Shown here: positions 1-7,170 of the stretch, piece by piece
Position numbering within the stretch: the stretch's first letter is position 1
Layout of the letters: the number at the start of each line of letters is the position of its first letter
Assembly: GCA_007128275.1 (NCBI GenBank)
Contig: SKXR01000219.1
Location: 1 to 9,776, forward strand
Source: Kiritimatiellia bacterium
GTDB lineage: Bacteria; Verrucomicrobiota; Kiritimatiellia; SLAD01
Reading direction: 5' to 3'
DNA: 9,776 nucleotides
Position numbers and translations under genes: made by a program
The notes under the pieces: generated by a model
What the model was told of the DNA's origin: nothing
Seen by the model: only the letters and a program-made list of their open reading frames with translations
The model's database searches: none

Positions 1-300
1 AACTTTGATTATTTCATCATGAACGGGAGCCCCAGCGCGTGGACGTTCGGCCGTTGCCGCAACGGGCGCATGGCGCATCAGGTGGAGCGCGGCGCGCTCA
101 TGCTTCGTGCAACGCCACAGGACATTGACCTGCTCTTCAACGGAACGGATGTGCGCGCATTTGTGAACGGGGAACCGATGGCCGCATGGACCACCGAGTC
201 TCCAACGAAGGGCGCTTGGGGCGTACTCGTTTCCGAGCGGGGGACGCAATTTGAACAGGTACGCATCGAAGCGGGAGACGCGCATGACGTCACGGAATGA
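1..300 (+). CDS. C-terminal part of an unrecognised, probably beta-sandwich protein (5' end outside window)
   Basis: The frame is open from the first base (reading NFDYFIMNG...) and stops at TGA 298-300, so this is the last ~99 residues of a longer protein. I do not recognise the family with certainty. The visible tail has short alternating hydrophobic strands, including DIDLLFNGTDVRAFVNGE and WGVLVSERGTQFEQVRIE. This 'vyvNg ... G.wGl.v...g..v.f..v.v' pattern resembles the final strands of LamG/concanavalin-like or DUF1080-like jelly-roll domains (inference). The Met at 19 is internal, since coding sense continues upstream of it. The stop lies inside the next gene: the HAD phosphatase starts at 284, a 17-nt overlap that suggests cotranscription and translational coupling. 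The function and cellular location cannot be judged from this fragment. Confidence 0.7.
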   Translation, partial: NFDYFIMNGSPSAWTFGRCRNGRMAHQVERGALMLRATPQDIDLLFNGTDVRAFVNGEPMAAWTTESPTKGAWGVLVSERGTQFEQVRIEAGDAHDVTE

Positions 301-823
301 GGGGGGCAAACCCTGTGTGTTTTTTGATCGCGACGGCATTGTCAATGTGTCGCCCGGCCCCGGGTACGTCGAGCGACTGGCTGATTTTCATATCATGCCG
401 GCCTTTTGGGAGGCCTTGCGCGTTGCCCGGGAACGCGGCTTTGAGGCGGTGATTGTTACCAATCAGCGGGGTGTGGGACGGGGCTTGATGACACAGAAGA
501 CCCTGGACGAAATTCACGCGTCGTTGTTGGAAGCCGTTGAACGGGAAGGATTGGATCTGCTCGACATCTTCCAGTGCACGGCCGACGACAACAGGCATCC
601 GAACCGGAAACCCAATCCGGGGATGCTGTTCGATGCGGCGGAGAAGCACGGGCTGGATCTGGCGCGGTCGTGGATGATCGGGGACAATGAGAAGGATGTG
701 CTGGCCGGGCGCGCCGCCGGGTGCCGGACGGTGCTGGTGGACCCTTCCGAGCGAACCACGGAGGCGGACCACCGGGTGCCGGACATGACGAAACTAGCCG
801 ATTTCCTCAGAATAACCCTATGA
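284..823 (+). CDS. HAD-superfamily phosphatase, GmhB/HisB-N (D,D-heptose-1,7-bisphosphate / histidinol-phosphate) type, without zinc loop
   Basis: A 179-residue HAD class IIIA phosphatase. Visible motifs: I, FFDRDGIVN with nucleophile Asp15 and acid/base Asp17; II, VTNQ around Thr59-Asn60; III, Lys109 in NRKPNPGM; IV, GDNEKD with Asp134 and Asp138 for magnesium. The layout matches GmhB (removing the 7-phosphate from heptose bisphosphate for LPS or S-layer sugar synthesis) and the N-terminal domain of HisB. The zinc-loop cysteines normally found before RKPxPGM are missing; only Cys98 and His105 remain in CTADDNRHPNRKP. I chose ATG 284 because GGAG lies at 274-277; the frame is open further upstream to a TTG at 251 but without a comparable site. 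It lies between the partial gene (17-nt overlap) and the exosortase (46 bp), so a role in envelope sugar synthesis fits the context (inference). The exact substrate is unknown. Confidence 0.88.
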   Translation: MTSRNEGGKPCVFFDRDGIVNVSPGPGYVERLADFHIMPAFWEALRVARERGFEAVIVTNQRGVGRGLMTQKTLDEIHASLLEAVEREGLDLLDIFQCTADDNRHPNRKPNPGMLFDAAEKHGLDLARSWMIGDNEKDVLAGRAAGCRTVLVDPSERTTEADHRVPDMTKLADFLRITL

Positions 824-869
824 ATTGACAGGAACCCGTTTCGGAATTAGGTTACCCGGCAGGACTTTC

Positions 870-1865
870 ATGGAAATCACCGATGTCAAGATATGGAGTG
901 AACGCTGGCGTCTGGCCGCGTTGACACAGACCGAGATGATACGTCTCGGCCTGTTTGCCGTCATGTTGGGCATGGCGTATGTGCTGTTTCATCTCCAAGG
1001 CAATACGATCATGCCGGAGGTCTACTCCCGTTCGGCATTCGGCTGGATGTTCTTCTTTTGGAATTCCGAAGTCATGTTCGACGGGGCGGATTATTCGCAC
1101 GGGTATCTGATCCCCTTCGTCTCGCTTGCCGTGATTTGGATGAAGCGCAACGATATCGCCGCCGCGCCGAAATACGTCAGCCGCATGGGATTGGCCATTG
1201 TGGTGGTGGCCCTGCTATGCCATTGGATGGGCGCCAAGGCCCAGCAAACCCGTCTGTCGCTATTCGGCCTGATCCTGTTGACATGGGGGGTGCCCTATTA
1301 CTTTTACGGATGGAAGACGGCGAAACATTTGATCTTCCCTTGCGCGTACCTCATCTTTTGCATCCCGCTCAATTTTCTGGATACGATTTCCTTTCCCTTG
1401 CGCATATTTGCCGCTACCGCGTCCACATCCATCCTGAACGGGTTGGGGATTGCCGCGGAGCGCTCCGGTTCCGCGATCTACTCCGGCGCGGCGGGCGGGT
1501 TCAATTTTGACGTGGCCGATCCGTGCAGCGGTATTCGATCGCTCCTGGCCATGACCGCGTTGACCGCCGTGTACGCGTATTTTACGCAGAAGACGCTCCT
1601 GAAGAAGTGGATCCTCTTTCTGTGCGCCATTCCATTGGCGATGATTGGGAATATGGCCCGTATCGCGACCATCGCGCTGGTGGCGCAGGCGTTCGGGGAA
1701 CGCTTGGCGTTGACGTTGTATCATGATTATTCCGGGTATGTAGTATTTGCCGTGGCCATCGGTTTCATGGTGGCCATCGGTTCCGCGCTGAATGTGAATT
1801 ACAGAGAGGTATGGCAGCAATGGAAGCACGCCAATTTAAGCCCTATTTCATCGTCATCGGCCTGA
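870..1865 (+). CDS. Exosortase (exosortase/archaeosortase family transpeptidase-like membrane protein)
   Basis: A polytopic membrane protein of 331 residues with many hydrophobic spans. Family hallmarks are visible in order: an N-terminal YSHGYLIP block (75-82), the catalytic Cys219 in ADPCSGIRSL, the conserved Arg264 in AMIGNMARI, and His285 in LYHDYSGYVVF. Exosortases are the presumed cysteine peptidases/transpeptidases that recognise PEP-CTERM-like C-terminal signals (sorting tag, membrane span, basic tail) and process surface proteins, usually near exopolysaccharide genes. ATG 870 is chosen because AGGA lies at 861-864; the frame is open to a TTG at 825, giving 15 extra residues with no support. 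The 3' end overlaps the EpsI gene by 46 nt from its preferred start. The exact subtype (XrtC or another) cannot be fixed by eye, and no matching C-terminal signal is encoded in this window. Confidence 0.95.
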   Translation: MEITDVKIWSERWRLAALTQTEMIRLGLFAVMLGMAYVLFHLQGNTIMPEVYSRSAFGWMFFFWNSEVMFDGADYSHGYLIPFVSLAVIWMKRNDIAAAPKYVSRMGLAIVVVALLCHWMGAKAQQTRLSLFGLILLTWGVPYYFYGWKTAKHLIFPCAYLIFCIPLNFLDTISFPLRIFAATASTSILNGLGIAAERSGSAIYSGAAGGFNFDVADPCSGIRSLLAMTALTAVYAYFTQKTLLKKWILFLCAIPLAMIGNMARIATIALVAQAFGERLALTLYHDYSGYVVFAVAIGFMVAIGSALNVNYREVWQQWKHANLSPISSSSA

Positions 1866-2572
1866 TGGTCCTCACCTCGTTGCTGCTCGCCTACACGGTG
1901 GATGTGCACATGACGGGGGAGGCCGGCATCCAAGTGGCTTTGCCCGAACACATCACGGAGTGGACGGGCAAGGAAGTTCGGTATTGCCAGAACCCGAAAC
2001 ATCAAGGCACCTATCTGGCGCAGGACATCCCCGACCGCGATGCCTGTCCGGATTGCGGACATGAATTGTATATGATGAGCATCGACGAGCGCCGGATTCT
2101 TCCGAGCGACACGGCCATTCTCAAGAAATACTATGAGCATCCGGCCGGTCAGGCTGTGACGGCGTCCATCGTCTTGAGCGGGGCGGATCGTTCCAGTATT
2201 CACCGTCCGCAATTGTGCCTGACGGGACAGGGCCAGGAAATCGTGCGCGAATGGACGCACACCGTGGATCTGGACGGACGAGGACCGTTGAAGGTCGTGG
2301 TGCTCGACATGTTGCGTCGCGGTCGCATGCAAGACGGGCGCGAATTCGAGCATGAATTCTATTATGCGTATTGGTTTGTCGGCAAAGGCCGTGAAACGCA
2401 TTCACACGTCATGCGCATGTTCTGGATGGGCTTTGACCGGATCGTCTTCAACGTGTCCCATCGCTGGGCCTACATCTCCGTCTCGGGCTCGCGCGACTCC
2501 AAGACGGGCGAGTACGTCGGGGAAATCGACAATTTCATCCAAGCGATGTATCCGGAAATGGCGTTGCGATAA
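1820..2572 (+). CDS. EpsI-family exosortase-associated protein with an inserted zinc-ribbon-like segment
   Basis: A 250-residue protein with one N-terminal membrane segment (about 9-26, FIVIGLMVLTSLLLAY) and an extracytoplasmic domain. The EpsI/DUF3485 signature is clear: an early strand with TEWTGKEV (46-53), LPSDTAIL (94-101), and the family's core SIHRPQLCLTGQG (126-138). EpsI proteins are found fused to or beside exosortases and are thought to work in the same sorting or export process; their biochemical role is unproven. The odd part is residues 53-83, with Cys56, His61, Cys76, Cys79 and His81 (CPDCGHEL), which resembles a heavy-metal-binding or zinc-ribbon motif inserted near the N-terminal end of the domain. 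ATG 1820 is preferred because GAGAGG (1804-1809) sits 10 nt upstream. The ATG at 1811 is in frame, but only 1 nt from that site. Coupled to the exosortase by overlap. Confidence 0.9.
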   Translation: MEARQFKPYFIVIGLMVLTSLLLAYTVDVHMTGEAGIQVALPEHITEWTGKEVRYCQNPKHQGTYLAQDIPDRDACPDCGHELYMMSIDERRILPSDTAILKKYYEHPAGQAVTASIVLSGADRSSIHRPQLCLTGQGQEIVREWTHTVDLDGRGPLKVVVLDMLRRGRMQDGREFEHEFYYAYWFVGKGRETHSHVMRMFWMGFDRIVFNVSHRWAYISVSGSRDSKTGEYVGEIDNFIQAMYPEMALR

Positions 2573-2699
2573 ACCGCTCGAAACCGCTTGCGCCCCGCGC
2601 GGCGGCCGGCGACCGGATTTCAACTGTACAGCGCTTTATGGTTGTGGCATCGTCACGCTTCAATTTCAGCCGTAGCCCGTCGAAGCAGGAGTGTTTCAT

Positions 2700-3662
2700 A
2701 TGTCCAGCAGTCAAAATCCCGTTAGCGTGATTACCGGCGGAGCCGGTTTTCTCGGATCTCACCTGGCCGATTATCTGTTGGAGAAGGGCCATGAGGTCAT
2801 TGCGCTCGACAACCTCATTACGGGGAACGTTGCGAACATTGAGCACCTGGCCGGGAACAAGCGATTCACATTCATCGAGCACGACGTCACGGAATACCTC
2901 TACCTGCCCGGCCACGTTGATTATATCTTCCATTTTGCGTCGCCCGCCAGTCCGATTGATTACCTCGAACTGCCGATCCAGACGCTGAAAGTGGGCGCGC
3001 TGGGGACGCACAAGGCCTTGGGTCTTGCGCGGGCGAAGAAGGCGCGTTTTTTCCTCGCGTCGACGTCGGAGGTGTACGGAGATCCCTTGGAACATCCGCA
3101 GAAGGAAACCTATTGGGGAAACGTCAATCCCATCGGACCCCGCGGCGTCTACGACGAGGCCAAACGGTTCGCCGAAGCCATGACCATGGCCTATCACCGC
3201 TTTCACGGCGTTGAAACGCGCATTGTGCGCATTTTCAATACGTACGGTCCGCGCATGCGCCCGCACGACGGCCGCGTGGTGCCGACCTTCATCGGGCAGG
3301 CCCTGAAAGGCGAACCCATCACCGTGTTCGGGGAAGGCAGCCAGACGCGCAGTTTCTGTTACGTGTCCGACCTGATCGAGGGCATTTACCGCCTGATGAT
3401 AAGCGATTGCGCGGAACCCGTGAACATCGGCAACCCGCGCGAAATGAGCGTGATGCAGTTCGCCGAGGAAATCATCCGCCTGTGCGACAGCACGTCGAGC
3501 GTGGTCCATAAACCGTTGCCCGAAGACGATCCCAAAATCCGCCAACCGAACATTGATAAGGCGCGCAGCCAATTGAACTGGGAACCGCAAATGGATCTCG
3601 AAGAAGGCTTGCGAAGAACCATTCAATACTTCCGGGAATTGATCGAAAAAAAAGCAATTTAA
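2700..3662 (+). CDS. UDP-glucuronate decarboxylase (UDP-xylose synthase), extended SDR/NAD-dependent epimerase family
   Basis: A 320-residue cytoplasmic Rossmann-fold enzyme of normal length for bacterial UXS. It is expected to convert UDP-glucuronate to UDP-xylose with bound NAD through a 4-keto intermediate. Visible motifs: GGAGFLG (13-19) for NAD, Asp37 closing the second strand, HFASPASPIDY (78-88), STSEVYGDP (121-129) with Glu124, the catalytic YDEAK (Tyr151, Lys155), RIFNTYGPRM (177-186), and SQTRSFCYV (214-222). HPQKETYWGNVNPIG and the SPASPxDY block separate UXS from plain 4-epimerases and from 4,6-dehydratases. ATG 2700 follows AGGAG at 2687-2691 with an 8-nt spacer; a GTG at 2691 is in frame but overlaps that site. 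It lies 127 bp after EpsI and probably feeds a xylose-containing exopolysaccharide or glycan made with the exosortase system (inference). Confidence 0.92.
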   Translation: MSSSQNPVSVITGGAGFLGSHLADYLLEKGHEVIALDNLITGNVANIEHLAGNKRFTFIEHDVTEYLYLPGHVDYIFHFASPASPIDYLELPIQTLKVGALGTHKALGLARAKKARFFLASTSEVYGDPLEHPQKETYWGNVNPIGPRGVYDEAKRFAEAMTMAYHRFHGVETRIVRIFNTYGPRMRPHDGRVVPTFIGQALKGEPITVFGEGSQTRSFCYVSDLIEGIYRLMISDCAEPVNIGNPREMSVMQFAEEIIRLCDSTSSVVHKPLPEDDPKIRQPNIDKARSQLNWEPQMDLEEGLRRTIQYFRELIEKKAI

Positions 3663-3672
3663 CGGATTGCTT
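3650..3672 (-). terminator. Possible weak intrinsic terminator for leftward transcripts
   Basis: A perfect 7-bp inverted repeat (AAGCAAT 3652-3658, ATTGCTT 3666-3672, 7-nt loop) overlaps the stop of the decarboxylase gene. On the minus strand the stem is followed directly by a run of T, from the A-tract at about 3646-3653. This has the layout of an intrinsic terminator for leftward reading, for example readthrough from the MATE gene. The stem is AT-rich, and the A-tract also encodes Lys-Lys of the decarboxylase, so coincidence is quite possible. Confidence 0.25.
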
Positions 3673-3726
3673 CGCGTCCCGGACACCGCTATACTTCCAC
3701 CCTGAGCGGGAGTGCAAGGGATTAGC

Positions 3727-4122
3727 ATGATACTGAAATACAAGAAGCCGAACGGAACGCTCGTGGAGGTTGCCTTGTCCGACAAGGCCCTGACGATCGG
3801 TAGAAGTCCGAAAGCCGATATCGTGCTCGAAGATGAGAAGGCTTCCCGCCTGCATTGTGGCATCCGCCTGTTTGACGAGGAGTATCATCTCAAGGATCTC
3901 GCGTCCAAGAACGGGACCTTCCTGAATAATCAGCGGGTCGAAGCCACCCTGATCAAGGGCGGCGACAAGATCCGTGTGGGCAACACCGTGATCAGTGTCG
4001 AGAAGGAAAGTTCCAAGGGCGCGACCACCGCGTTTCAGGAAATGGAACAGCAGATGTCCGGCGGCAAAGGATACGACACGATCTTGAAGGAAATCGTGGG
4101 CGAATCGAAAAAGAGCGGGTGA
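3727..4122 (+). CDS. Small FHA-domain protein (phosphothreonine-binding)
   Basis: A 131-residue protein that is mostly one forkhead-associated domain (about residues 3-92). The diagnostic residues are present: GRS (25-27) in TIGRSPKADIVL, SRLHC (40-44), and the DLASKNGTFLN loop (58-67) with Asn62-Gly63-Thr64. FHA domains bind phosphothreonine peptides and usually act as adaptors for Ser/Thr kinases or as sensors in secretion and envelope systems. A tail of about 40 residues (EKESSKGATTAFQEME onward), rich in charged and polar residues, follows and has no recognised domain. There is no signal peptide or membrane span, so it should be cytoplasmic. ATG 3727 follows AAGGG at 3716-3720. It lies 64 bp downstream of the decarboxylase on the same strand and 35 bp from the convergent MATE gene. 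The partner kinase is not in the window. Confidence 0.93.
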   Translation: MILKYKKPNGTLVEVALSDKALTIGRSPKADIVLEDEKASRLHCGIRLFDEEYHLKDLASKNGTFLNNQRVEATLIKGGDKIRVGNTVISVEKESSKGATTAFQEMEQQMSGGKGYDTILKEIVGESKKSG

Positions 4123-4157
4123 GATTCCTCCCCGCGCCGGTCTTGCTACGCGCATGT

Positions 4158-5504
4158 CTACTCCTGCACAAGGGCCGGATGACGCCCGACCATCCAGTGT
4201 GCGAGCAGACCCGATCCGATATTCCCGAGGAACATGGCCGCAAAAACGCCCGGGATCCCCGCCACATAGGATCCCAACACAGCGAGCGGCACGGTGAACA
4301 CGAACAGACGGGACCCGAAGAGCACCATGGCATGGCGCGGCAGACCCGCTCCGTTAAACGAGGCCGTCACCAACAGCATGTAGCCGAATCCCCCATAACT
4401 CAGTGGAACAAACATCAGAAACGGGCGGATGATCTCGATAATCACGGGATCCGCGCTGAACCAGCCCGCAATGGTACGGGCGCTGAATGCCAGAACCACC
4501 CACAGCGCCAGGCTGATGATCACACAATAACGCCGACCAAACCGTAACCCCGCCCGAACGCGATCCGCGCGCCCGGCCCCGAAGTTCTGCCCTGCGAAAG
4601 GGATCATGACGGTGGACATGGCAAAAGCGCCCACCATCACCAACGATTCGATGCGGACACACACGCCGAAGGCGGCGACGGCCTGTGGGCCGTAACCCGC
4701 CATGATACGGGTTAAGATGCCTCCGGAAATCGGAATGAGCATGTTGGTCAGAACCGCCGGGAACCCGACATGGAGCAGGCGGCCCCAGGTTTCAAAAAGC
4801 CCGACGAGCGGGGGGACCCGGAAGAGGATCATCCGCTCGCGCCGTATCAATATCCAGGATGCGGCCGCGAACGTGATGAAATAGGAGAACACCGTCGCCA
4901 GGGCGGCGCCCTGCAGTTCGAGCCGAGGAAACGGACCGATACCGAAGATCAGCAAGGGATCCAGAATCACGTTCACCCCGCCGGCGATGATCATGATCAG
5001 GCTGGGCGTGAAAGAATCGCCGGTTGCCCGGATCGCGCTGTTCCCAATCATGGGAATCACGAGAAAGGGCACGCCCAGAAACCAAGGAAACATATAGCGG
5101 TGAATGAGTGTGATCAACGCCTCGTCGGCGCCGAGCAGGGCGAAGATGCGGTCATGCAACCACAGGCCGCCTGCGACAAAGATCAAGACCAGCACGACCA
5201 CAAAGATCAAACCGCGCGTCGTAATTTCCGCCACACGCCGGTGATCACCCTCGCCTACGGCGCGCGAGACGACAGACGCCATGCCGATGCCCATGCCCAT
5301 GGTGGTGCCGGTGATGACGAACACCACGGGAAACGTAAACCCGATGGCCGCCAACGGTACGGCGCCTAGCCGGGCGATGAAAAACGTGTCGACCAGATTG
5401 AACAGCATCATCGTCAAGACCCCGCCGATCATCGGCAAGACCAGCCGGATCAACGTGGGCCCGACAGGGCCTTCGGTAACATGGGTGCGATTCAGGCGCA
5501 TCAT
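4158..5504 (-). CDS. MATE-family multidrug/Na+ or H+ antiporter
   Basis: A 448-residue inner-membrane protein of normal MATE length, with about 12 hydrophobic segments in two similar halves. The N-terminal block is typical of the family: ...GPTLIRLVLPMIGGVLTMM, then LVDTFFIARLG (37-47), then the AAIGFTFP segment. The second half starts similarly around LLHVGFPAVLTNMLIPISGG. MATE proteins export organic cations, drugs or metabolites, driven by a sodium or proton gradient; substrate and ion cannot be told from sequence reading. Two adjacent ATG codons (5504 and 5501) are possible starts, with AGGA about 7 nt upstream of the first. It lies 72 bp downstream of the YdjY-domain gene on the same strand, so the two may be cotranscribed, although no functional link is evident. 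Its 3' end converges on the FHA gene. Confidence 0.93.
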   Translation of the reverse strand: MMRLNRTHVTEGPVGPTLIRLVLPMIGGVLTMMLFNLVDTFFIARLGAVPLAAIGFTFPVVFVITGTTMGMGIGMASVVSRAVGEGDHRRVAEITTRGLIFVVVLVLIFVAGGLWLHDRIFALLGADEALITLIHRYMFPWFLGVPFLVIPMIGNSAIRATGDSFTPSLIMIIAGGVNVILDPLLIFGIGPFPRLELQGAALATVFSYFITFAAASWILIRRERMILFRVPPLVGLFETWGRLLHVGFPAVLTNMLIPISGGILTRIMAGYGPQAVAAFGVCVRIESLVMVGAFAMSTVMIPFAGQNFGAGRADRVRAGLRFGRRYCVIISLALWVVLAFSARTIAGWFSADPVIIEIIRPFLMFVPLSYGGFGYMLLVTASFNGAGLPRHAMVLFGSRLFVFTVPLAVLGSYVAGIPGVFAAMFLGNIGSGLLAHWMVGRHPALVQE

Positions 5505-5576
5505 CCGTGGATCCTAACAAATGCGCCCCCGCGGCTCAACGTATCCGCGGTCTCCCGTCCCCATGCATCGCGCGCT

Positions 5577-6986
5577 TTACAGGAAGAGATGGATCATGGG
5601 ATGCGTGTCCATCACGGGGCGGACCCAGGTCATGACGGCGCCGTACGTCGCGTCGCTGGGCACAAACAACAGAAGAACGGGCAGGGCATGCTGTATTTCG
5701 TGTAGCATTTCCTGCAGGGCTTCCGGCGAAGCGACATCGTATTCGGTGATCTCCGGATCGAACGGGTCTTCGCGGCGTTGTCGGTGGTCCTCAATCTGTA
5801 TGAGCCGTCCGGTCAGACCGTTGTCCCTGCGTTCCAAATGCAGTTCCAACGCCTGGCTGGGGCGGTTCGCCCGGTCGCGATGCGCTTCCACCGGCAGGAA
5901 CGCACGGTAAAGCAGGTCGCCGGGGCGCGGCGGTTCGATATGCAGCTCGCCCTCCTGCTGGAAGGCGCGCAACAGACGCAGGAGATCACGGAGTTCGTGG
6001 AGCGGCGTTTCTTCGTCCATGCGCAGGGACATGAAAGGGGTTTGGCCGCGTTCGGCAATCCGGTTCAACGCGGCCAAGATGTGATGGAGCGAATGCTCTT
6101 CGTGCAGCGGATCCCCGTGTTCGTCCAGAAGGGTCAGGAGGATGGGCGCGTCGTCGTCTTCCGTGCCCGGTCGGATGTCGAGCGCGACATCCGCCACCCG
6201 CCGTTGTCCGTCCGTGAATTCGGGCACAATGCGGATGCGGAGCAATTGGCCGTAGTCCGCTTGCCTTTCGGGATAGGGCCGCAAGACGCCGTAGACGTCG
6301 CGTTGCGACACCGCGCGCGGCACATCAAAAACCGTGGTCGGTTCGTTGTACACCGACACGATGGATTGCGGACCGTACCGATCCGCGGCATACACCCGAT
6401 CGCCGTTCTCCTCCATCCATTGCGAACCGACAAAGACGAATCCTTCTTTCGGCAACGAGGTCCCGGTGCGGTCGTCCAGCACCAACTCTTCCGCGCGCCG
6501 TTCATGGCGTGTGCCGTCGTCATCGGTCCAGATGAACGTGATGAACACGCGTTCTCCTTTGGGAAAGTAGCGGTACCCGGGGGGATTCAACGGTTCGCCC
6601 GCTTCCATACCGATGAATTCCAGGGCCGCATGGATATCGCTCGGACGCGCGTGAGAAATGGCCAGGGCTTCGTAGTCGTGTCCGCTTGTCTCCGAGATCA
6701 CCATGAATTCGACGAGGTCGTTGGGGGGGAGTCCGGAGGCCTCGGCGAAGATTTCGACCTGATGTTTCTTGCGATCGGCAAGCAGACCGCGGCGCACCAG
6801 CATATGCGGTTGCTCCGCGTACTCCGCCTGGTGCTCTTCGTACAACGCGTCCACGTGGTCGTGGTGCCGGAGCACAAACATCGCGTCGGGATCGGCGTCC
6901 TGCGGCGGGGTCGCGGTTTCCGCATGGCCAGACGGCACCATGCCGTGCAGCGCGAAAAAAAGCAGGCTGTAACATATGATTCTCAT
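5577..6986 (-). CDS. Secreted YdjY-domain protein of unknown function with a long C-terminal extension
   Basis: A 469-residue protein with a clear signal peptide (MRIICYSLLFFALHGMVPSG..., probable cleavage after His-Ala at 21-22), so it is exported. Residues about 60-235 resemble the YdjY domain: LVRRGLLADRKKHQVEIFAE, a segment ending SETSGHDYEALAIS, then ARPSDIHAALEFIGMEAGEP, which matches the family's 'akpsdvhaALellGaepG' core. No biochemical function is established for the family. The part after residue 240 is polar and charged. Its last 40 residues (VLLLFVPSDATYGAVMTWVR) look like one strand-helix unit of an ExbD/TolR-like periplasmic fold; this is only a suggestion. ATG 6986 is chosen because it gives a clean signal peptide; a TTG at 6995 is in frame. 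No strong ribosome site is visible. Upstream is the repeat-bearing intergenic region, and the MATE gene follows 72 bp downstream. Confidence 0.8.
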   Translation of the reverse strand: MRIICYSLLFFALHGMVPSGHAETATPPQDADPDAMFVLRHHDHVDALYEEHQAEYAEQPHMLVRRGLLADRKKHQVEIFAEASGLPPNDLVEFMVISETSGHDYEALAISHARPSDIHAALEFIGMEAGEPLNPPGYRYFPKGERVFITFIWTDDDGTRHERRAEELVLDDRTGTSLPKEGFVFVGSQWMEENGDRVYAADRYGPQSIVSVYNEPTTVFDVPRAVSQRDVYGVLRPYPERQADYGQLLRIRIVPEFTDGQRRVADVALDIRPGTEDDDAPILLTLLDEHGDPLHEEHSLHHILAALNRIAERGQTPFMSLRMDEETPLHELRDLLRLLRAFQQEGELHIEPPRPGDLLYRAFLPVEAHRDRANRPSQALELHLERRDNGLTGRLIQIEDHRQRREDPFDPEITEYDVASPEALQEMLHEIQHALPVLLLFVPSDATYGAVMTWVRPVMDTHPMIHLFL

Positions 6987-7041
6987 GCCGGCCAATGTCG
7001 ATCATTGGGGTAGAGAACGCAATGCAAAAGCCACAATCGCT

Positions 7042-7060
7042 GTTCACGCTCTCGACTCAG
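7042..7060 (+). repeat. 19-bp direct repeat, copy 1
   Basis: GTTCACGCTCTCGACTCAG occurs exactly here and again at 7171-7189. In both copies the sequence TGCC follows after two unmatched bases, so 23 of 25 positions agree. Confidence 0.9.
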
Positions 7061-7170
7061 GCTGCCCTAGCACTCGAGTCGCAATCTCCGCGGGCAGGTA
7101 GAGCGAGGCGTCTCGCCGAGCCGCCGCGCGTGGATAGAGATTGAAAAGACCATCGTCCGGCGCAAACCCA

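Noticed and set aside
825..869. Upstream TTG start for the exosortase
   Set aside because: The 15 extra residues have no family support, and AGGA sits correctly before ATG 870.
2535..3863. Leftward open frame of 442 codons opposite the UDP-glucuronate decarboxylase gene
   Set aside because: The plus strand encodes a complete enzyme with all catalytic motifs and a good ribosome site; the antisense translation has no recognisable domain.
4119..5369. Rightward open frames inside the MATE gene
   Set aside because: The translations are charged, low-quality shadows. The minus strand encodes a full-length MATE protein.
5529..5550. CCGCGG pair (5529-5534, 5545-5550) as a terminator between the YdjY and MATE genes
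   Set aside because: The stem is only 6 bp and self-palindromic, with no T-run after it on the minus strand. It may be chance in GC-rich DNA.
5778..7013. Long rightward open frame (411 codons) opposite the YdjY-domain gene
   Set aside because: Its translation is rich in His, Arg and Val with no domain, while the minus frame has a signal peptide and a recognisable YdjY core. Long antisense frames are common in GC-rich DNA.
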